The notes beneath the pieces were generated by a model. It worked only from the letters and a program-made list of their open reading frames with translations. It was not told the origin of the DNA and did not search any database. 64,000 nt of DNA, from NCBI RefSeq assembly GCF_030294945.1, contig NZ_AP018448.1, positions 8,156,501 through 8,220,500 on the forward strand, read 5' to 3'. Every line of letters begins with the position of its first letter. The stretch's first letter is position 1. The position numbers were made by a program, and so were the translations under genes. Of this stretch, positions 1-9,397 are shown piece by piece. Source of the DNA: Streptomyces graminofaciens. Lineage in GTDB: Bacteria; Actinomycetota; Actinomycetes; Streptomycetales; Streptomycetaceae.

Positions 1-606
1 CAGGGCCTCCGGGGACGACAGGTGGGGGAGGCGGTCGGCGATCGCCGCGCGGGCGTAGAGCAGACGGCCCGCCGCGGCCGGCGTGCTCGCCTCCGTCTCG
101 GCGGCCGTGTCCGGGAGGTCGAGGCCCACGCCGTCGTAGAGGAGCAGGGTGCGGCGGTACACGGGCGGGAGTTTCAGGAGCGCGTCGCGGAGGGTGCGCT
201 GCTCAGGGTCGGACGGCGGGGGGTCCGGGCGGCGCAGGCGCAGGCGTGGGCGCAGGGTGTGCCAGGGGGAGAGGGCGTACTCGTGTGCCGCCGCTCGCAG
301 CCAGCCCGGCGGGTCCCGGTCGACCGCCACCTCCGGCCAGCGCTGCCAGGCCAGCTCGAAGGCGCGCTCCACCGATTCGAGGGCCAGTTCGTGCCGCCCG
401 GTGAGCAGATATGTCTGCCGTACGAGGGTGTGGGCGCAGTGGGCGTGGAGGGCGTCGAAGGCCTGGGCCGGGGTGCGGGAGGGTTGTGCGGCGGCCCTGG
501 GGTCGGCTTCCGCTTCCGCATCGGTGGAGAGGGGCTGCTGGTACCACTCGCCCTGGGCGTCCGCCTGGGCGTCCGCGGTGTTTCGGACGTCGTCCTGCGC
601 GGTCAC
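1..606 (-). CDS. RNA polymerase sigma-70-like protein, 3' end cut by window edge
   Basis: The minus-strand frame is open from a GTG at 606 to the window edge, about 202 codons, so the C-terminus is missing. An SD-like GGAG lies 7 nt before the GTG. After an acidic, Ala-rich N-terminus, a segment around residues 55-110 (FDALHAHCAHTLVRQTYLLT, then a stretch ending in DPAGWLRAAAHEYAL) resembles sigma region 2. A later segment around residues 135-165 (LRDALLKLPPVYRRTLLLYD) resembles the start of region 4. It is divergent from the DUF6350 gene. It could be a degenerate sigma-like regulator rather than a working sigma factor, because the region 2 core is weak. Confidence 0.6.
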   Translation of the reverse strand, partial: MTAQDDVRNTADAQADAQGEWYQQPLSTDAEAEADPRAAAQPSRTPAQAFDALHAHCAHTLVRQTYLLTGRHELALESVERAFELAWQRWPEVAVDRDPPGWLRAAAHEYALSPWHTLRPRLRLRRPDPPPSDPEQRTLRDALLKLPPVYRRTLLLYDGVGLDLPDTAAETEASTPAAAGRLLYARAAIADRLPHLSSPEAL

Positions 607-717
607 CGGATCGCTCCGCGCGTGACCGCTCCTCGTACGGAAAGACACATAAGCACATCTTGAGCGACACGTGCGCATTTCCTCCGTTGCGCCGGAAAGG
701 AGCGTGTCGTTGGGAGC

Positions 718-2328
718 ATGGCGAGCGTGACGCATGCGACCGACTCGGACGGCTCGAACGCTTCGACTGCCTCGGGCTTCTCTCTCCCCTCGTACATTTC
801 GAGCGCTTCGGCCTCGGTGGTGCCGCCGTTGTCGGCGAGGTTCTCGCGTGGCCGTCGGTCGTCCGGGCTGGTCGCCGGGTTGCTCGGTGGTGCGCTGGCG
901 GCGGGGCTCGGGCTCGGGGCGTTCGCCGTGCTGGTGATGCTGCTGTGGATCACTTCGCCGTACCCGGACAGCGGGCCGGGCGGGGCGCTGCATGTGGCGG
1001 CGGCGTTGTGGCTGCTGTCCCACGGTGTCGAACTCGTCCGCGTCGACACGCTCTCCGGTGTCCCCGCGCCGGTCGGTGTCACCCCGCTGCTGCTGCTCGC
1101 GCTGCCGGTGTGGCTGGTGCGGCGGGCGGCGCGCGACGCGGTGGACCGGGCGGGGGGCGCGGTCCGTACGGCGTGGGCCGCGTGCGCCGGTGTCGTCATC
1201 GGGTACGCGGCGGTCGGCGGCGTGGCTGCGGTGTACGCAGCCGGGGGCGCGTTGCGGCCCTCGTGGGTGTGGGTCGCGGTGTGTGTGCCGGTGGTGGCGG
1301 CGCTCGCGGCGGGGGTGGGGGCGTGGGCGGCGTGCGGGCGCCCGGTACTTCTCTCGGGCGCCCTGGGGGTGGAGCGGCGGCGGGAGTTGGGGGTTGCCGG
1401 GCGGGCTGCCGGGGCCGGGGTGTTGGTGCTGGTCGGCGGGGGCGCCTTGCTGGTGGCCGGGGCCCTGGTGTGGCACGGCGGGGCGGCTCGGGAGTCGTTC
1501 GCGCAGCTCACCGAGGGGTGGTCGGGGAGGTTCGCGGTGTTGTTGCTGTGTCTGGCGCTGGTGCCGAACGCGGTGGTGTGGGGGGCGGCGTACGGGGTGG
1601 GGCCCGGGTTTGTGCTGGGGGCGGGGCAGGTGGTCGGGCCGTTGACCGGGGGTGGGGCGCGGGCCGGGGTGGAGGCGGTGTTGTTGCCGCCGTTTCCGTT
1701 GCTGGCGGCGGTGCCGGGTGGGGGCGGGGCGTGGGGGCTGGTGGCGGGGGTGGTGCCGGTGGGGGTCGGGGTGGCCGTGGGGTGGTTCGTGGGAGGGCGG
1801 GCCGGTGGGGTGTGGTCCGGGTGGCGGACTGCGGGAGTGACGTCGTTGGCGGGCGTGCTGTGCGGGTTGGGCGCGGCCGGGTTGGCGAAGCTTGCGGGTG
1901 GGCCGTTGGGGGGTGCGGCGTTGGCTCACTTCGGGCCGGTGTGGTGGCAGGTGGGGGGTGCGGTGGTGCTTTGGGTGGGGGCGGTGGGGGTGCCTGTGGG
2001 GGTGGGTGTGCGATGGGTCGACGGGCGGAGTGTGGGGGGTGGTCGGCGGCGGGCCCCGGTGGTGGGCGGAGGGGGTGTGGGTGGGGGGTACGACTTGCCG
2101 TCGGCCGAGCCGGAGCCGGAGCCGGAGCCGGAGCCCGAGCCCGAGCCCGAGCCCGAGCTCAAGCCCGGGAGCGGGGGCGGGGGCGGGGGTGGAGCCGAGT
2201 TCGAGGTGGCATCCGGGGCCGGGACTGAGGGATTCGTGTGGCATGACGATGCGTCCCGGGAGACGAGGTGGGCCTCGTTGAAGGAGGTGGCGGGTTCGGC
2301 GGAGCCGGTTGATCCGGTGCAGCCGTGA
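718..2328 (+). CDS. DUF6350 family multi-pass membrane protein (PerM-like)
   Basis: A 536-residue integral membrane protein with about nine or ten hydrophobic segments between residues 50 and 430, in a very Gly/Val/Ala-rich context. This layout is typical of the Streptomyces DUF6350 family, which automated pipelines sometimes label cell division protein PerM; its role is unproven. After the last membrane segment comes a (Glu-Pro) run of about ten units, a poly-Gly tract and an acidic C-terminal tail. The ATG at 718 follows a GGGAGC motif. In S. coelicolor a similar protein sits just upstream of purN, which fits this context. Confidence 0.75.
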   Translation: MASVTHATDSDGSNASTASGFSLPSYISSASASVVPPLSARFSRGRRSSGLVAGLLGGALAAGLGLGAFAVLVMLLWITSPYPDSGPGGALHVAAALWLLSHGVELVRVDTLSGVPAPVGVTPLLLLALPVWLVRRAARDAVDRAGGAVRTAWAACAGVVIGYAAVGGVAAVYAAGGALRPSWVWVAVCVPVVAALAAGVGAWAACGRPVLLSGALGVERRRELGVAGRAAGAGVLVLVGGGALLVAGALVWHGGAARESFAQLTEGWSGRFAVLLLCLALVPNAVVWGAAYGVGPGFVLGAGQVVGPLTGGGARAGVEAVLLPPFPLLAAVPGGGGAWGLVAGVVPVGVGVAVGWFVGGRAGGVWSGWRTAGVTSLAGVLCGLGAAGLAKLAGGPLGGAALAHFGPVWWQVGGAVVLWVGAVGVPVGVGVRWVDGRSVGGGRRRAPVVGGGGVGGGYDLPSAEPEPEPEPEPEPEPEPELKPGSGGGGGGGAEFEVASGAGTEGFVWHDDASRETRWASLKEVAGSAEPVDPVQP

Positions 2329-2344
2329 GAGGTCGCCCCCGCCG

Positions 2345-2490
2345 CCGCCCCTACCCCCGTTCCCCTCCCTGGGAGCTGCGCCCCCAGACCCCCACGGGGA
2401 GCTGGCGTGGATGGTCACCTACGGCCGAGTGGGTGGCGAATCGCCCTGCGGTCTCGTCCTCGAACGCCGGACGGGCTGGATGATGCCGGG
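2345..2490. repeat. Streptomyces dispersed intergenic repeat
   Basis: Two pieces here match sequence scattered through Streptomyces intergenic regions, as I recall it: a CCCTGGGAGCTGCGCCCCCAG-like piece near 2369-2390 and a [25 protein letters not shown] piece near 2459-2480. The second piece encodes the out-of-character C-terminal tail of the small minus-strand gene, so the repeat seems to have cut into that gene. Confidence 0.5.
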
Positions 2491-2690
2491 TTTGTCGTTG
2501 AGGTGCGGGCGGGCGGGCGGACTGGGATGGCGCCCGATCTGTCCTGGAACGTCCAGCCCTGCTCCTCGACGAGGTCGAGGACCGACTGCCCGTCCTCGAC
2601 CGTGGTGTCCGGGACGAACACGTCCGGCAGTGACGGCATCTCCGCCGGGTCGAAGAACCATTTGGTGTCGTCCCACAGCAGATCAGGCAT
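2415..2690 (-). pseudogene. truncated small hypothetical protein (N-terminal fragment)
   Basis: The first ~50 residues (starting MPDLLWDDTKWFFDP and including PDVFVPDTTVEDGQSVLDLV) are balanced, acidic and aromatic, and look like a real folded protein of an unnamed Streptomyces family. From about residue 55 the composition switches to Arg/Pro/Ser-rich and coincides with a dispersed intergenic repeat, so the original C-terminus has probably been replaced. At 91 residues it is likely a broken remnant. I do not recognise a function. It is downstream of, and on the same strand as, the membrane protein gene ending at 2732. Confidence 0.5.
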
Positions 2691-2702
2691 CCGGCATGCC
2701 GA

Positions 2703-2742
2703 CCTCGTCAGCTCGTCAGCTCGTCAGCTCGTCAGCTCGTCG
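2703..2742. repeat. 8-bp tandem repeat (GCTCGTCA, about 5 copies)
   Basis: About five head-to-tail copies of GCTCGTCA, with slight changes in the first and last. The stop codon of the minus-strand membrane protein gene (TGA, complement of 2732-2734) lies inside the array, so copy-number slippage would alter that protein's last residues or its stop. Confidence 0.8.
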
Positions 2743-3478
2743 ACAGCACGTCCCGGAGTTCCTTCGGGATCAGTTGCTCGCAGGACTTCTTCGACGCGGT
2801 CGTGAGTGAGTCGTTCACGCAGGTGTAGTAGTCGCGGTACACGAACTGGAGGGAGAACGTCGCGGCGACCATCACGAGGGCCAGCGACGCCGTCACCAGG
2901 CCGCTGATCGCCGCCGTCTTCTGGGGGCGGCGGGGGCCCGGGGCCGGTGCCGGGGCCGTCGGGTCGGGGGTGGGGGGCTTGGCGCGCAGCGCGCTGATGC
3001 CCCAGTGGAGGGCCAGCGCGCCGAGCAGCAGTGCCACGTACGGCCAGCCGAAGAGTACGAAGAAGAAGGCCCACATGCCGGAGAGCAGCGCGTAGCGGGC
3101 GCGGCGCTGGGCGGGGTCCGTCGGGTCCCAGCGCAGGCCCGAGCCCGGCCCGCCCTCGGGGCCGCCGGCCGGACCACCGGGACCTCCGGGGCCGCCGGGA
3201 CGCTCGCCGAAGTGACCGCCGGGCGCCCGGCCGGGCTGCCGGTCGCTCCACTGGCTGCCCCAGGGGGAGCCGTCGCCGTCGCCGGAGTCCTGGCCCTGGC
3301 CGCGCGGGCGCCACGGCTGGTCCGGTGCTCCCTCGGGCGGCGGCGCGAACGGGTTCTCGTCCGACGGTGCCGATGGCCGCCCGTTCTCGGGTACGTCCTC
3401 GCTCTCGCGCGGCGGCGTGGGAGAGGAGCTCCGCTCGCGCAGCAGGAGCGAAGAGAGGCGGAGGCTGCGGTCCGGCAT
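2732..3478 (-). CDS. conserved membrane protein with Pro/Gly-rich N-terminus
   Basis: 248 residues from the ATG at 3478. The first ~130 residues are hydrophilic and low complexity (Pro, Gly, Arg, Ser). A conserved block then follows, containing [20 protein letters not shown] and two adjacent hydrophobic helices ([20 protein letters not shown]). A third helix ([20 protein letters not shown]) precedes a short extracellular tail with two Cys residues (YTCVND, KSCEQL) that could pair. A purine-rich AAGGGGAAG lies rather far (~17 nt) before the ATG, so the exact start is uncertain. The gene is divergent from purN. Function unknown. Confidence 0.7.
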   Translation of the reverse strand: MPDRSLRLSSLLLRERSSSPTPPRESEDVPENGRPSAPSDENPFAPPPEGAPDQPWRPRGQGQDSGDGDGSPWGSQWSDRQPGRAPGGHFGERPGGPGGPGGPAGGPEGGPGSGLRWDPTDPAQRRARYALLSGMWAFFFVLFGWPYVALLLGALALHWGISALRAKPPTPDPTAPAPAPGPRRPQKTAAISGLVTASLALVMVAATFSLQFVYRDYYTCVNDSLTTASKKSCEQLIPKELRDVLSTS

Positions 3479-3866
3479 CAGGTGTGCGTCTTCCCCTTGG
3501 TGGCTCTGGCGGGCTGTCGTGCTCGTCATGCTCGTACGTGTCGTCCTGCTGGGCTTTGCTCGTCGCGCATATGCCCGTACCCGTCCTCGGTCAACGTCCC
3601 ACGTACGCACGGCGTTCCCCGGGCTGTGCAGGGCGTCACACGACGGTGATCGTCGGCGAATGCTCCCCAGACCGTACCTTCCGGCCACCCACCCGTCCCG
3701 TGGGGGCCGCCCGGTGTGCCGGTATCGTTGCTGACGGTCGGCCGCTTCGTAGACTTCCCCGTATCGGGAGGCGCGAAGCCTTCGTAGGAATACACGAAGA
3801 GCGTGATGAGCGTGATGAGCGCGAAGAGTCGACCGCGTCACCGTTCCCCCGAGAAAGGGCCCCGCC
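3479..3866. other. divergent intergenic region before purN
   Basis: A 388-bp non-coding stretch that must hold the promoters for the minus-strand membrane gene and for purN-purH. I see no riboswitch-like conserved core. A short direct repeat (GAGCGTGAT, 3799-3816) lies within 70 bp of purN, which starts after GAGAAAGGGCCCCGCC. Confidence 0.5.
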
Positions 3867-4487
3867 GTGGCCAAGGCCAAGCGCCTCGTCGTGCTGGTCT
3901 CCGGATCCGGTACCAATCTGCAGGCACTCCTCGACGCCATCGCCGCCACCGGGCCCGAGGCCTACGGAGCCGAGATCGTGGCCGTCGGGGCCGATCGCGG
4001 CGGCATCGAGGGGCTCGCCCGGGCCGAGCGCGCCGGGCTGCCGACCTTCGTGTGCCGGGTGAAGGACCACGGCACCCGCGAGGAGTGGGACGCGGCGCTC
4101 GCCGAGGCCGTCGCCGCGTACGAGCCCGATCTCGTGGTCTCCGCGGGGTTCATGAAGATCGTGGGGAAGGAGTTCCTGGCGCGGTTCGGTGGGCGGTTCG
4201 TCAACACCCACCCGGCCCTCCTCCCCAGTTTCCCGGGAGCCCACGGCGTGCGCGACGCGCTCGCGTACGGCGCCAAGGTCACCGGATGCACCGTCCACTT
4301 CGTCGACGACGGCGTCGACACCGGACCGATCATCGCCCAGGGCGTGGTGGAGATCCGGGACGAGGACGACGAGAGCGCTCTGCACGAGCGCATCAAGGAA
4401 GTCGAGCGAAGGCTGCTCGTCGAGGTCGTGGGGCGGCTCGCCCGCCACGGCCATCGCATTGAGGGACGAAAGGTAGTTATCCAGTGA
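3867..4487 (+). CDS. purN: phosphoribosylglycinamide formyltransferase
   Basis: GAR transformylase: transfers the formyl group of 10-formyl-THF to glycinamide ribonucleotide, step 3 of de novo purine synthesis, in the cytosol. 206 residues, normal for the family. The N-terminal nucleotide-binding loop [11 protein letters not shown] is at residues 11-21. The catalytic triad equivalent to the E. coli Asn-His-Asp is visible as N113 and H115 in [13 protein letters not shown] and D151 in DDGVDTGPI. The 3' end overlaps purH by 4 bp (GTGA), so the two are translationally coupled. Confidence 0.97.
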   Translation: MAKAKRLVVLVSGSGTNLQALLDAIAATGPEAYGAEIVAVGADRGGIEGLARAERAGLPTFVCRVKDHGTREEWDAALAEAVAAYEPDLVVSAGFMKIVGKEFLARFGGRFVNTHPALLPSFPGAHGVRDALAYGAKVTGCTVHFVDDGVDTGPIIAQGVVEIRDEDDESALHERIKEVERRLLVEVVGRLARHGHRIEGRKVVIQ

Positions 4488-6055
4488 CCGCCGAGAGCAA
4501 CGAGAGCACCCAGCGGCCGATCCGGCGCGCGCTCGTCAGCGTCTACGACAAGACCGGGCTCGAGGAGCTCGCGCGCGGGCTGCACGAGGCCGGTGTCGAG
4601 CTGGTCTCCACCGGCTCCACCGCCTCCCGTATCGCCGCCGCCGGCGTCCCCGTCACCAAGGTCGAGGAGCTGACCGGCTTCCCCGAGTGCCTGGACGGCC
4701 GGGTCAAGACCCTGCACCCCAAGGTCCACGCGGGCATCCTCGCCGACCTGCGGCTCCCCGACCACCGGAGCCAGCTGGAAGAACTCGGCGTCGAGCCCTT
4801 CGACCTCGTCGTCGTGAACCTCTACCCGTTCCGCGAGACCGTCGCCTCCGGCGCCTCGGCCGACGAGTGCGTCGAGCAGATCGACATCGGCGGCCCGTCG
4901 ATGGTCCGCGCCGCCGCCAAGAACCACCCGTCGGTCGCCGTGGTCACCAGCCCGGTCCGGTACGCCGACGTCCTGACCGCAGTGAAGGACGGCGGCTTCG
5001 ACCTCGCCGCCCGCAAGCGGCTCGCCGCCGAGGCCTTCCGGCACACGGCCGAGTACGACATCGCGGTCTCCTCCTGGTTCGCCTCCGCCTACGCCCCGGC
5101 CGACGACTCCCAGTTCCCCGACTTCGTCGCCGGCAGCCTGGAGCGCTCGCACACCCTGCGCTACGGCGAGAACCCGCACCAGCCCGCGGCTCTCTACACC
5201 TCCGGCACGGGTGGGCTGGCGGCTGCCGAGCAGCTGCACGGCAAGGAGATGTCGTTCAACAACTTCACGGACACGGACGCCGCCCGCCGTGCCGCGTACG
5301 ACCACGACGAGCCCGCCGTCGCGATCATCAAGCACGCCAACCCGTGCGGTATCGCGGTCGGCGCCGATGTCGCCGAGGCGCACCGCAAGGCGCACGCCTG
5401 CGACCCGCTGTCCGCGTTCGGCGGTGTGATCGCCGTCAACCGGCCGGTCAGCAAGGAGATGGCCGAGCAGGTCGCGGAGATCTTCACCGAGGTCATCGTC
5501 GCGCCGGACTACGAGGAGGGCGCGCTGGAGGCGCTCGCCAAGAAGAAGAACATCCGCGTGCTGCGCGTCCCCGACAGCCCCGCCCACCCCGTCGAGGTCA
5601 AGCCGATCGACGGCGGCGCGCTCCTGCAGGTGACGGACCGTCTCCAGGCCGACGGCGACGACCCCGCCAACTGGACCCTCGCGACCGGCGAGGCGCTCTC
5701 CGCCGACGAGCTCCAGCAGCTCGCCTTCGCGTGGAAGGCGTGCCGGGCCGTGAAGTCCAACGCGATCCTGCTCGCCAAGGACGGCGCCTCGGTCGGCGTC
5801 GGTATGGGCCAGGTCAACCGCGTCGACTCCGCGAAGCTCGCCGTCGAGCGGGCGGGCGCCGAGCGCGCGCAGGGCTCGTACGCCGCCTCCGACGCGTTCT
5901 TCCCGTTCCCCGACGGGCTGGAGATCCTCACCGAGGCCGGCGTCAAGGCCGTGGTCCAGCCGGGCGGTTCGGTCCGCGACGAACTGGTCGTCGAGGCCGC
6001 GCAGAAGGCGGGCGTCACGATGTACTTCACGGGTACGCGCCACTTCTTCCACTGA
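4484..6055 (+). CDS. purH: bifunctional AICAR formyltransferase / IMP cyclohydrolase
   Basis: Catalyses the last two steps of IMP synthesis: formylation of AICAR (ZMP) with 10-formyl-THF, then ring closure. 523 residues, the usual length. The N-terminal IMP cyclohydrolase (MGS-like) domain spans about residues 1-200 ([24 protein letters not shown]). The AICAR transformylase domain follows, with [12 protein letters not shown] and [11 protein letters not shown]. The GTG start overlaps the purN stop. Its substrate ZMP is the ligand sensed by the riboswitch in front of glyA in this window. Two strong hairpins follow the stop. Confidence 0.98.
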   Translation: MTAESNESTQRPIRRALVSVYDKTGLEELARGLHEAGVELVSTGSTASRIAAAGVPVTKVEELTGFPECLDGRVKTLHPKVHAGILADLRLPDHRSQLEELGVEPFDLVVVNLYPFRETVASGASADECVEQIDIGGPSMVRAAAKNHPSVAVVTSPVRYADVLTAVKDGGFDLAARKRLAAEAFRHTAEYDIAVSSWFASAYAPADDSQFPDFVAGSLERSHTLRYGENPHQPAALYTSGTGGLAAAEQLHGKEMSFNNFTDTDAARRAAYDHDEPAVAIIKHANPCGIAVGADVAEAHRKAHACDPLSAFGGVIAVNRPVSKEMAEQVAEIFTEVIVAPDYEEGALEALAKKKNIRVLRVPDSPAHPVEVKPIDGGALLQVTDRLQADGDDPANWTLATGEALSADELQQLAFAWKACRAVKSNAILLAKDGASVGVGMGQVNRVDSAKLAVERAGAERAQGSYAASDAFFPFPDGLEILTEAGVKAVVQPGGSVRDELVVEAAQKAGVTMYFTGTRHFFH

Positions 6056-6080
6056 GTCGCCGATCCGCCTGTACGGCTGG

Positions 6081-6141
6081 GGCCTGTCCGGTGATCCGCT
6101 GGACAGGCCTGAGGGCCCGCCGGTACCCCCGGCGGGCCCTC
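6081..6141. terminator. two consecutive hairpins after purH
   Basis: Stem 1 is GGCCTGTCC (6081-6089) with GGACAGGCC (6101-6109). Stem 2 is GAGGGCCCGCCGG (6111-6123) with CCGGCGGGCCCTC (6129-6141), a perfect 13-bp stem with a 5-nt loop. There is no U-tract, as is common in Streptomyces. They lie between convergent purH and the kinase gene, so they may act on both strands. Confidence 0.75.
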
Positions 6142-6187
6142 GCCGTTCACGACCATGTGCTCAGGCCCTAGGGTCTCTGGGCCCTAG

Positions 6188-6360
6188 GGCGTGTTTCGAA
6201 AGTCCCGTCTGCCCCGCGACGCCTGGCACGGCACCTCGCCGCGTTGTCGGGGTCGTCCGCGTACGCCCAGTACGCGGACGACCCTCCGCCTTGCGACGCA
6301 CCGCACCAGACGCCGCGGGCCCCGCCCTCCGGGCGGACGACGCCACTTTCGAAACACGCC
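6188..6360. mobile_element. 173-bp MITE-like element with perfect 16-bp terminal inverted repeats
   Basis: The ends are GGCGTGTTTCGAAAGT and its exact reverse complement. CTAG flanks both ends (6184-6187 and 6361-6364) and looks like a 4-bp target duplication, as made by IS5-group transposases that favour CTAG-like targets. The interior holds a perfect 15-bp inverted repeat with a 5-nt loop (6250-6264 / 6270-6284) and no transposase gene, so the element is non-autonomous. The right-hand CTAG supplies the TAG stop (complement of 6361-6363) of the kinase gene. Confidence 0.8.
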
Positions 6361-8268
6361 CTAGGTCGTACTGCGCAGAGCCGCCCAGGTCGCGGCGTTG
6401 ACCCGGCCGTTGGCGTTCAGGCCCTTGTCGCTCTGGAAGAGCCTGACCGAGGCGCGGGTGTCCTTGCCGAAGTTGCCGTCCACTCCGGCTCCGCCGATGC
6501 TGTAGCCGCGCTTGCTGAGCATGCACTGCACCTGCAGGACAGGGTCGCCGGTGTCGCCGCGCTTGGTGAGTTCGCTGCCGGAGTAGTACGCGCAGTCGGA
6601 GATCCACGCCGGGGTGGAGGGCTTCGTCGGGGCATCGGTGGGGGTGGCGCTCGGGGCGGTGCCGCTGTCGCCGCCCTCCCCGTCGCCGTCCGATGTGTCG
6701 TCGGTGGGGTCGCCGGCCCCGGGGGTCGTGTTCGTCGAGCCGGAGGAACGATCCTCCTCGATCTTCGAGCCCTTGCCCTCCTCCTCGTCGCCTTCCTCTT
6801 CCTCCTCCTCGCCCACCTTGCCGTTCGCCTTGCCGCTCGCCTTCTCGGTCGAGGGCGAGTCGGAGGCGGCGGGCAGGGCGGAGACCGCGGCGTCGCGCGC
6901 GGAGCCCTCCGCAGCCTCGGAGGAGGACGAGGGGTCGCCGATGGCGGGACGGGTCGCGAACCACGCGGTCACGGCGAGGACGCACACGGCGAGCGCGGCG
7001 ACGACCACGAAGTACGGCCGTTTTCGGCGGGCCCGGTTCGGCGCCTTGCCCTGACTTCCCGCCGCAGCCCCCGCAGCCCCCGCGGCCCCTGCGGCCCCCG
7101 GCATCTCCGGAGCCGGCCCGAAGCCGGAGACCGGATCGGCGGCGCCAGCGGACGCGGCAGCCGACGCGGACGCGGGATTCGACCCGGCGGCGAGCCCTGA
7201 TCCGGCGGCGAGGCCCGATCCGCCCGCACCCTCCCGTCGCGTGGACGCCCGCAGGTGAACGGTCTCCTGGGCCGTCGCCCGGGACAGCAGGACGGCGGCT
7301 TCCCGGCGGGCCCGCAGCCGGGAGTCGAGGGGTTCGGGCCAGGGCAGTCCGGGGCCGAGCCGGGCGGCGGCGGCCGTCGCGGCCTCGACGAGCCCTGCCG
7401 GAGTGGGCCGCCCGACGGGGTCCTTGTCGAGGCAGGCGGTGAGAAGCGTCGACAGGTCGGGGTCCAGGGCCAGGAGCTCGGTCATGACGTCCGGCCTGGG
7501 CTCCTCGAACGCCACCCGGTGCATGACGTCCACCCCGGTCCCGTCGCCGAACGGGGCGTGCCCGGTGACGGCGTACACAAGGGTCCCGGCGAGGGAGAAG
7601 ACGTCGGAGGCGGAGTCGCAGCGGCCGTCGCGCAGATACTCGGGCGACATGTACGCGGGGGTGCCGACGCGGTTGCCGGTCGAGGTGATCGCGCTGCTGT
7701 CGACGGCCTGCGAGATGCCGAAGTCGATGACGTGCACGCCCCCGGTCGAGAGCAGCACGTTGGACGGCTTGAGGTCGCGGTGCACGACCCCGGCGGCGGC
7801 CAGCGCCGACAGCGCGTGGCCCAGCTCGCCGACCAGCCGCCAGGCCCCGGCGGACGTCAGCGTGCCGCACTCCTGGACCGCGTCGGCGAGGTTGAGGCCC
7901 GGCAGGTACTGCGTGGCCATCCAGAGCAGCTCATGCTCGTCCTCGAAGCCCGTGCCGAGTAACGAGGGCGCGTACTGCGTACGGACCCGCTCGTGCACGA
8001 TCGCCTCGCGCTCGAAGCGGCGCCGGAACCGGACGTCCTCGGCGTACTCGGGCCGGATCACCTTCACCGCGGCGAGCCCGGGCCCGTCGTCGGCGGGGCT
8101 GGCCAGGTACACCCGCCCCATCCCGCCGCTGCCGAGCAGCCCGAGCGGTACGTACGGGCCGAGGCGCGCGGGGTCCGAGGACTTCAGCGGAGTGGCGCCG
8201 GCCTGCGCCAGCGCTGCGTCACCGGAGGCCGGGGAGTATGACGGCAGGGGCTGCCGCTGATCTGACAT
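6361..8268 (-). CDS. transmembrane Ser/Thr protein kinase with C-terminal peptidoglycan-binding domain
   Basis: 635 residues from the ATG at 8268, preceded by GGGGGGACC. The Hanks-type kinase domain (about 37-300) has the glycine loop LGSGGMGRV (45-53), catalytic K69, HRDLKPSN (163-170) and DFG (182-184), so it should be active. A basic juxtamembrane stretch and a single membrane helix (VVVAALAVCVLAVTAWF, about 425-445) follow. The outside part is a Ser/Thr/Glu-rich linker with an acidic run, then a PG_binding_1-type domain (about 560-635: GDPVLQVQCMLSKRG, VDGNFGKDTRASVRLFQ). It probably senses cell wall material and signals inward. The TAG stop comes from the adjoining MITE target site. Confidence 0.9.
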   Translation of the reverse strand: MSDQRQPLPSYSPASGDAALAQAGATPLKSSDPARLGPYVPLGLLGSGGMGRVYLASPADDGPGLAAVKVIRPEYAEDVRFRRRFEREAIVHERVRTQYAPSLLGTGFEDEHELLWMATQYLPGLNLADAVQECGTLTSAGAWRLVGELGHALSALAAAGVVHRDLKPSNVLLSTGGVHVIDFGISQAVDSSAITSTGNRVGTPAYMSPEYLRDGRCDSASDVFSLAGTLVYAVTGHAPFGDGTGVDVMHRVAFEEPRPDVMTELLALDPDLSTLLTACLDKDPVGRPTPAGLVEAATAAAARLGPGLPWPEPLDSRLRARREAAVLLSRATAQETVHLRASTRREGAGGSGLAAGSGLAAGSNPASASAAASAGAADPVSGFGPAPEMPGAAGAAGAAGAAAGSQGKAPNRARRKRPYFVVVAALAVCVLAVTAWFATRPAIGDPSSSSEAAEGSARDAAVSALPAASDSPSTEKASGKANGKVGEEEEEEGDEEEGKGSKIEEDRSSGSTNTTPGAGDPTDDTSDGDGEGGDSGTAPSATPTDAPTKPSTPAWISDCAYYSGSELTKRGDTGDPVLQVQCMLSKRGYSIGGAGVDGNFGKDTRASVRLFQSDKGLNANGRVNAATWAALRSTT

Positions 8269-8493
8269 GGTCCCCCCGGAGTGGTGTGCTCTGGCCATGC
8301 GTTGCCTCAACGGTCCATGTGGCAACACCAGTTCAGCGAGAGACTACCCGCGAGGGCCCGGACGGCCCACCGATTCCGGATCAGTGGGCCGCACGGATTT
8401 GTATGTCTGCTGTCGAAGAACGACCGGATCGGCAGCTTTCCCGCTCGCTGTGGCGCCCGGTAATGGGAGGTACGGCCCTGCGGGCGCGGGGGC

Positions 8494-9102
8494 TCAGTAG
8501 CGCGGGCGGTTGAACCACTGACCGGCGTCCCGCTTGCTGCAGAAGACGATGATCAGGATGCCGAGCGCGAGGCTGATCAGGGCGAAGACGTTGGCGCTTA
8601 TGAGGCTGACCACGCTGAAAGCCGTGACGAAGGAGGCATAGACGATCGCGGAGATCCGGATGCCGTTGCCCCCGGTGGAGAACTTCGTCGCGGTGAGGAT
8701 CCCCCAGGCGGCGAAACCCAGGGCGACGACGCCGAAGGCGATGAACACGCCGGCGCCGAAGTTCGCGATCGTGTCCGTGTCCTCCGAGGAGAGCGAGCCG
8801 TCGGCGTTGGCGCTGTCCGAGATGTAGTCGGCGAACCAGGCGCTGGCCACCATCAGCGCTACACCGCCGATCACCTGGAACGCGCCCAGGACGTACAGCA
8901 TGATGCGCGCGCCCTTCACACCGCCCGGGATGGCGACGGGCCCGTCCGGGTAGCCGCCGTAGCCCTGCGAGACCGGCGGCGCCGTCGGGTAGCCGTAGCC
9001 GGGCTGCTGGGGCGGGGTCTGCTGCGGGTATCCGTAGCCGGGGGCGGGCGGCTGCTGCTGGGGCGGCGGGCCGTAGGGGTTTTTCGGGTCGCCGAAGCTC
9101 AT
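8494..9102 (-). CDS. small membrane protein with Pro/Gln/Tyr-rich N-terminus
   Basis: 202 residues; the ATG at 9102 follows GGAGGAAAAACCGCC. Residues 1-65 are a disordered [13 protein letters not shown] cytosolic segment of the kind often fused to small actinobacterial membrane proteins. Four hydrophobic segments follow ([61 protein letters not shown] and [16 protein letters not shown]). No catalytic motif is seen. It is divergent from folD. Function unknown. Confidence 0.75.
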   Translation of the reverse strand: MSFGDPKNPYGPPPQQQPPAPGYGYPQQTPPQQPGYGYPTAPPVSQGYGGYPDGPVAIPGGVKGARIMLYVLGAFQVIGGVALMVASAWFADYISDSANADGSLSSEDTDTIANFGAGVFIAFGVVALGFAAWGILTATKFSTGGNGIRISAIVYASFVTAFSVVSLISANVFALISLALGILIIVFCSKRDAGQWFNRPRY

Positions 9103-9397
9103 GGCGGTTTTTCCTCCGTTGCCTTGTGCGGGGACGCGCGGCACGGGTCGGAGGAAAGCCCTGATCTGTGATCTGTATGACGCGGTTACATCCCCCCGGC
9201 AGTGCCCGCGGCACTGTGCCCACAATCGTTTTATATGCCCGCTCTCTTGTCCAGCGGCATTCCTCGTGTGTTGTGCAAGTGCAACACATTCCGATCATGG
9301 CTGTGATGGGCCGACGCACCCTCCGCAGCCCCTCTTCGTCCGTCCACGAGGTGGCCGGATTGGAACCGGGGCCCCGTCATCCGCGAAGATTGGACCC
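9103..9397. promoter_or_regulatory. divergent promoter region of folD with imperfect palindrome
   Basis: 295 bp between divergent genes. TGTGTTG (9267-9273) and CAACACA (9282-9288) form 7-bp inverted arms around 8 nt, about 110 bp before folD, in a locally AT-richer stretch that includes TTTTATAT (9229-9236). This is a candidate regulator site; no known motif was matched. Confidence 0.35.

Noticed and set aside
411..2228. 605-residue open frame overlapping the DUF6350 gene
   Set aside because: Its product is Gly/Arg/Val-rich without domain-like sequence, while the frame starting at 718 gives a proper membrane protein.
3600..3866. Possible riboswitch before purN
   Set aside because: No conserved pfl or purine-riboswitch core was seen; only short direct repeats.
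3962..6052. 696-residue minus-strand frame opposite purN-purH
   Set aside because: Antisense shadow; the plus-strand frames are unmistakable PurN and PurH.
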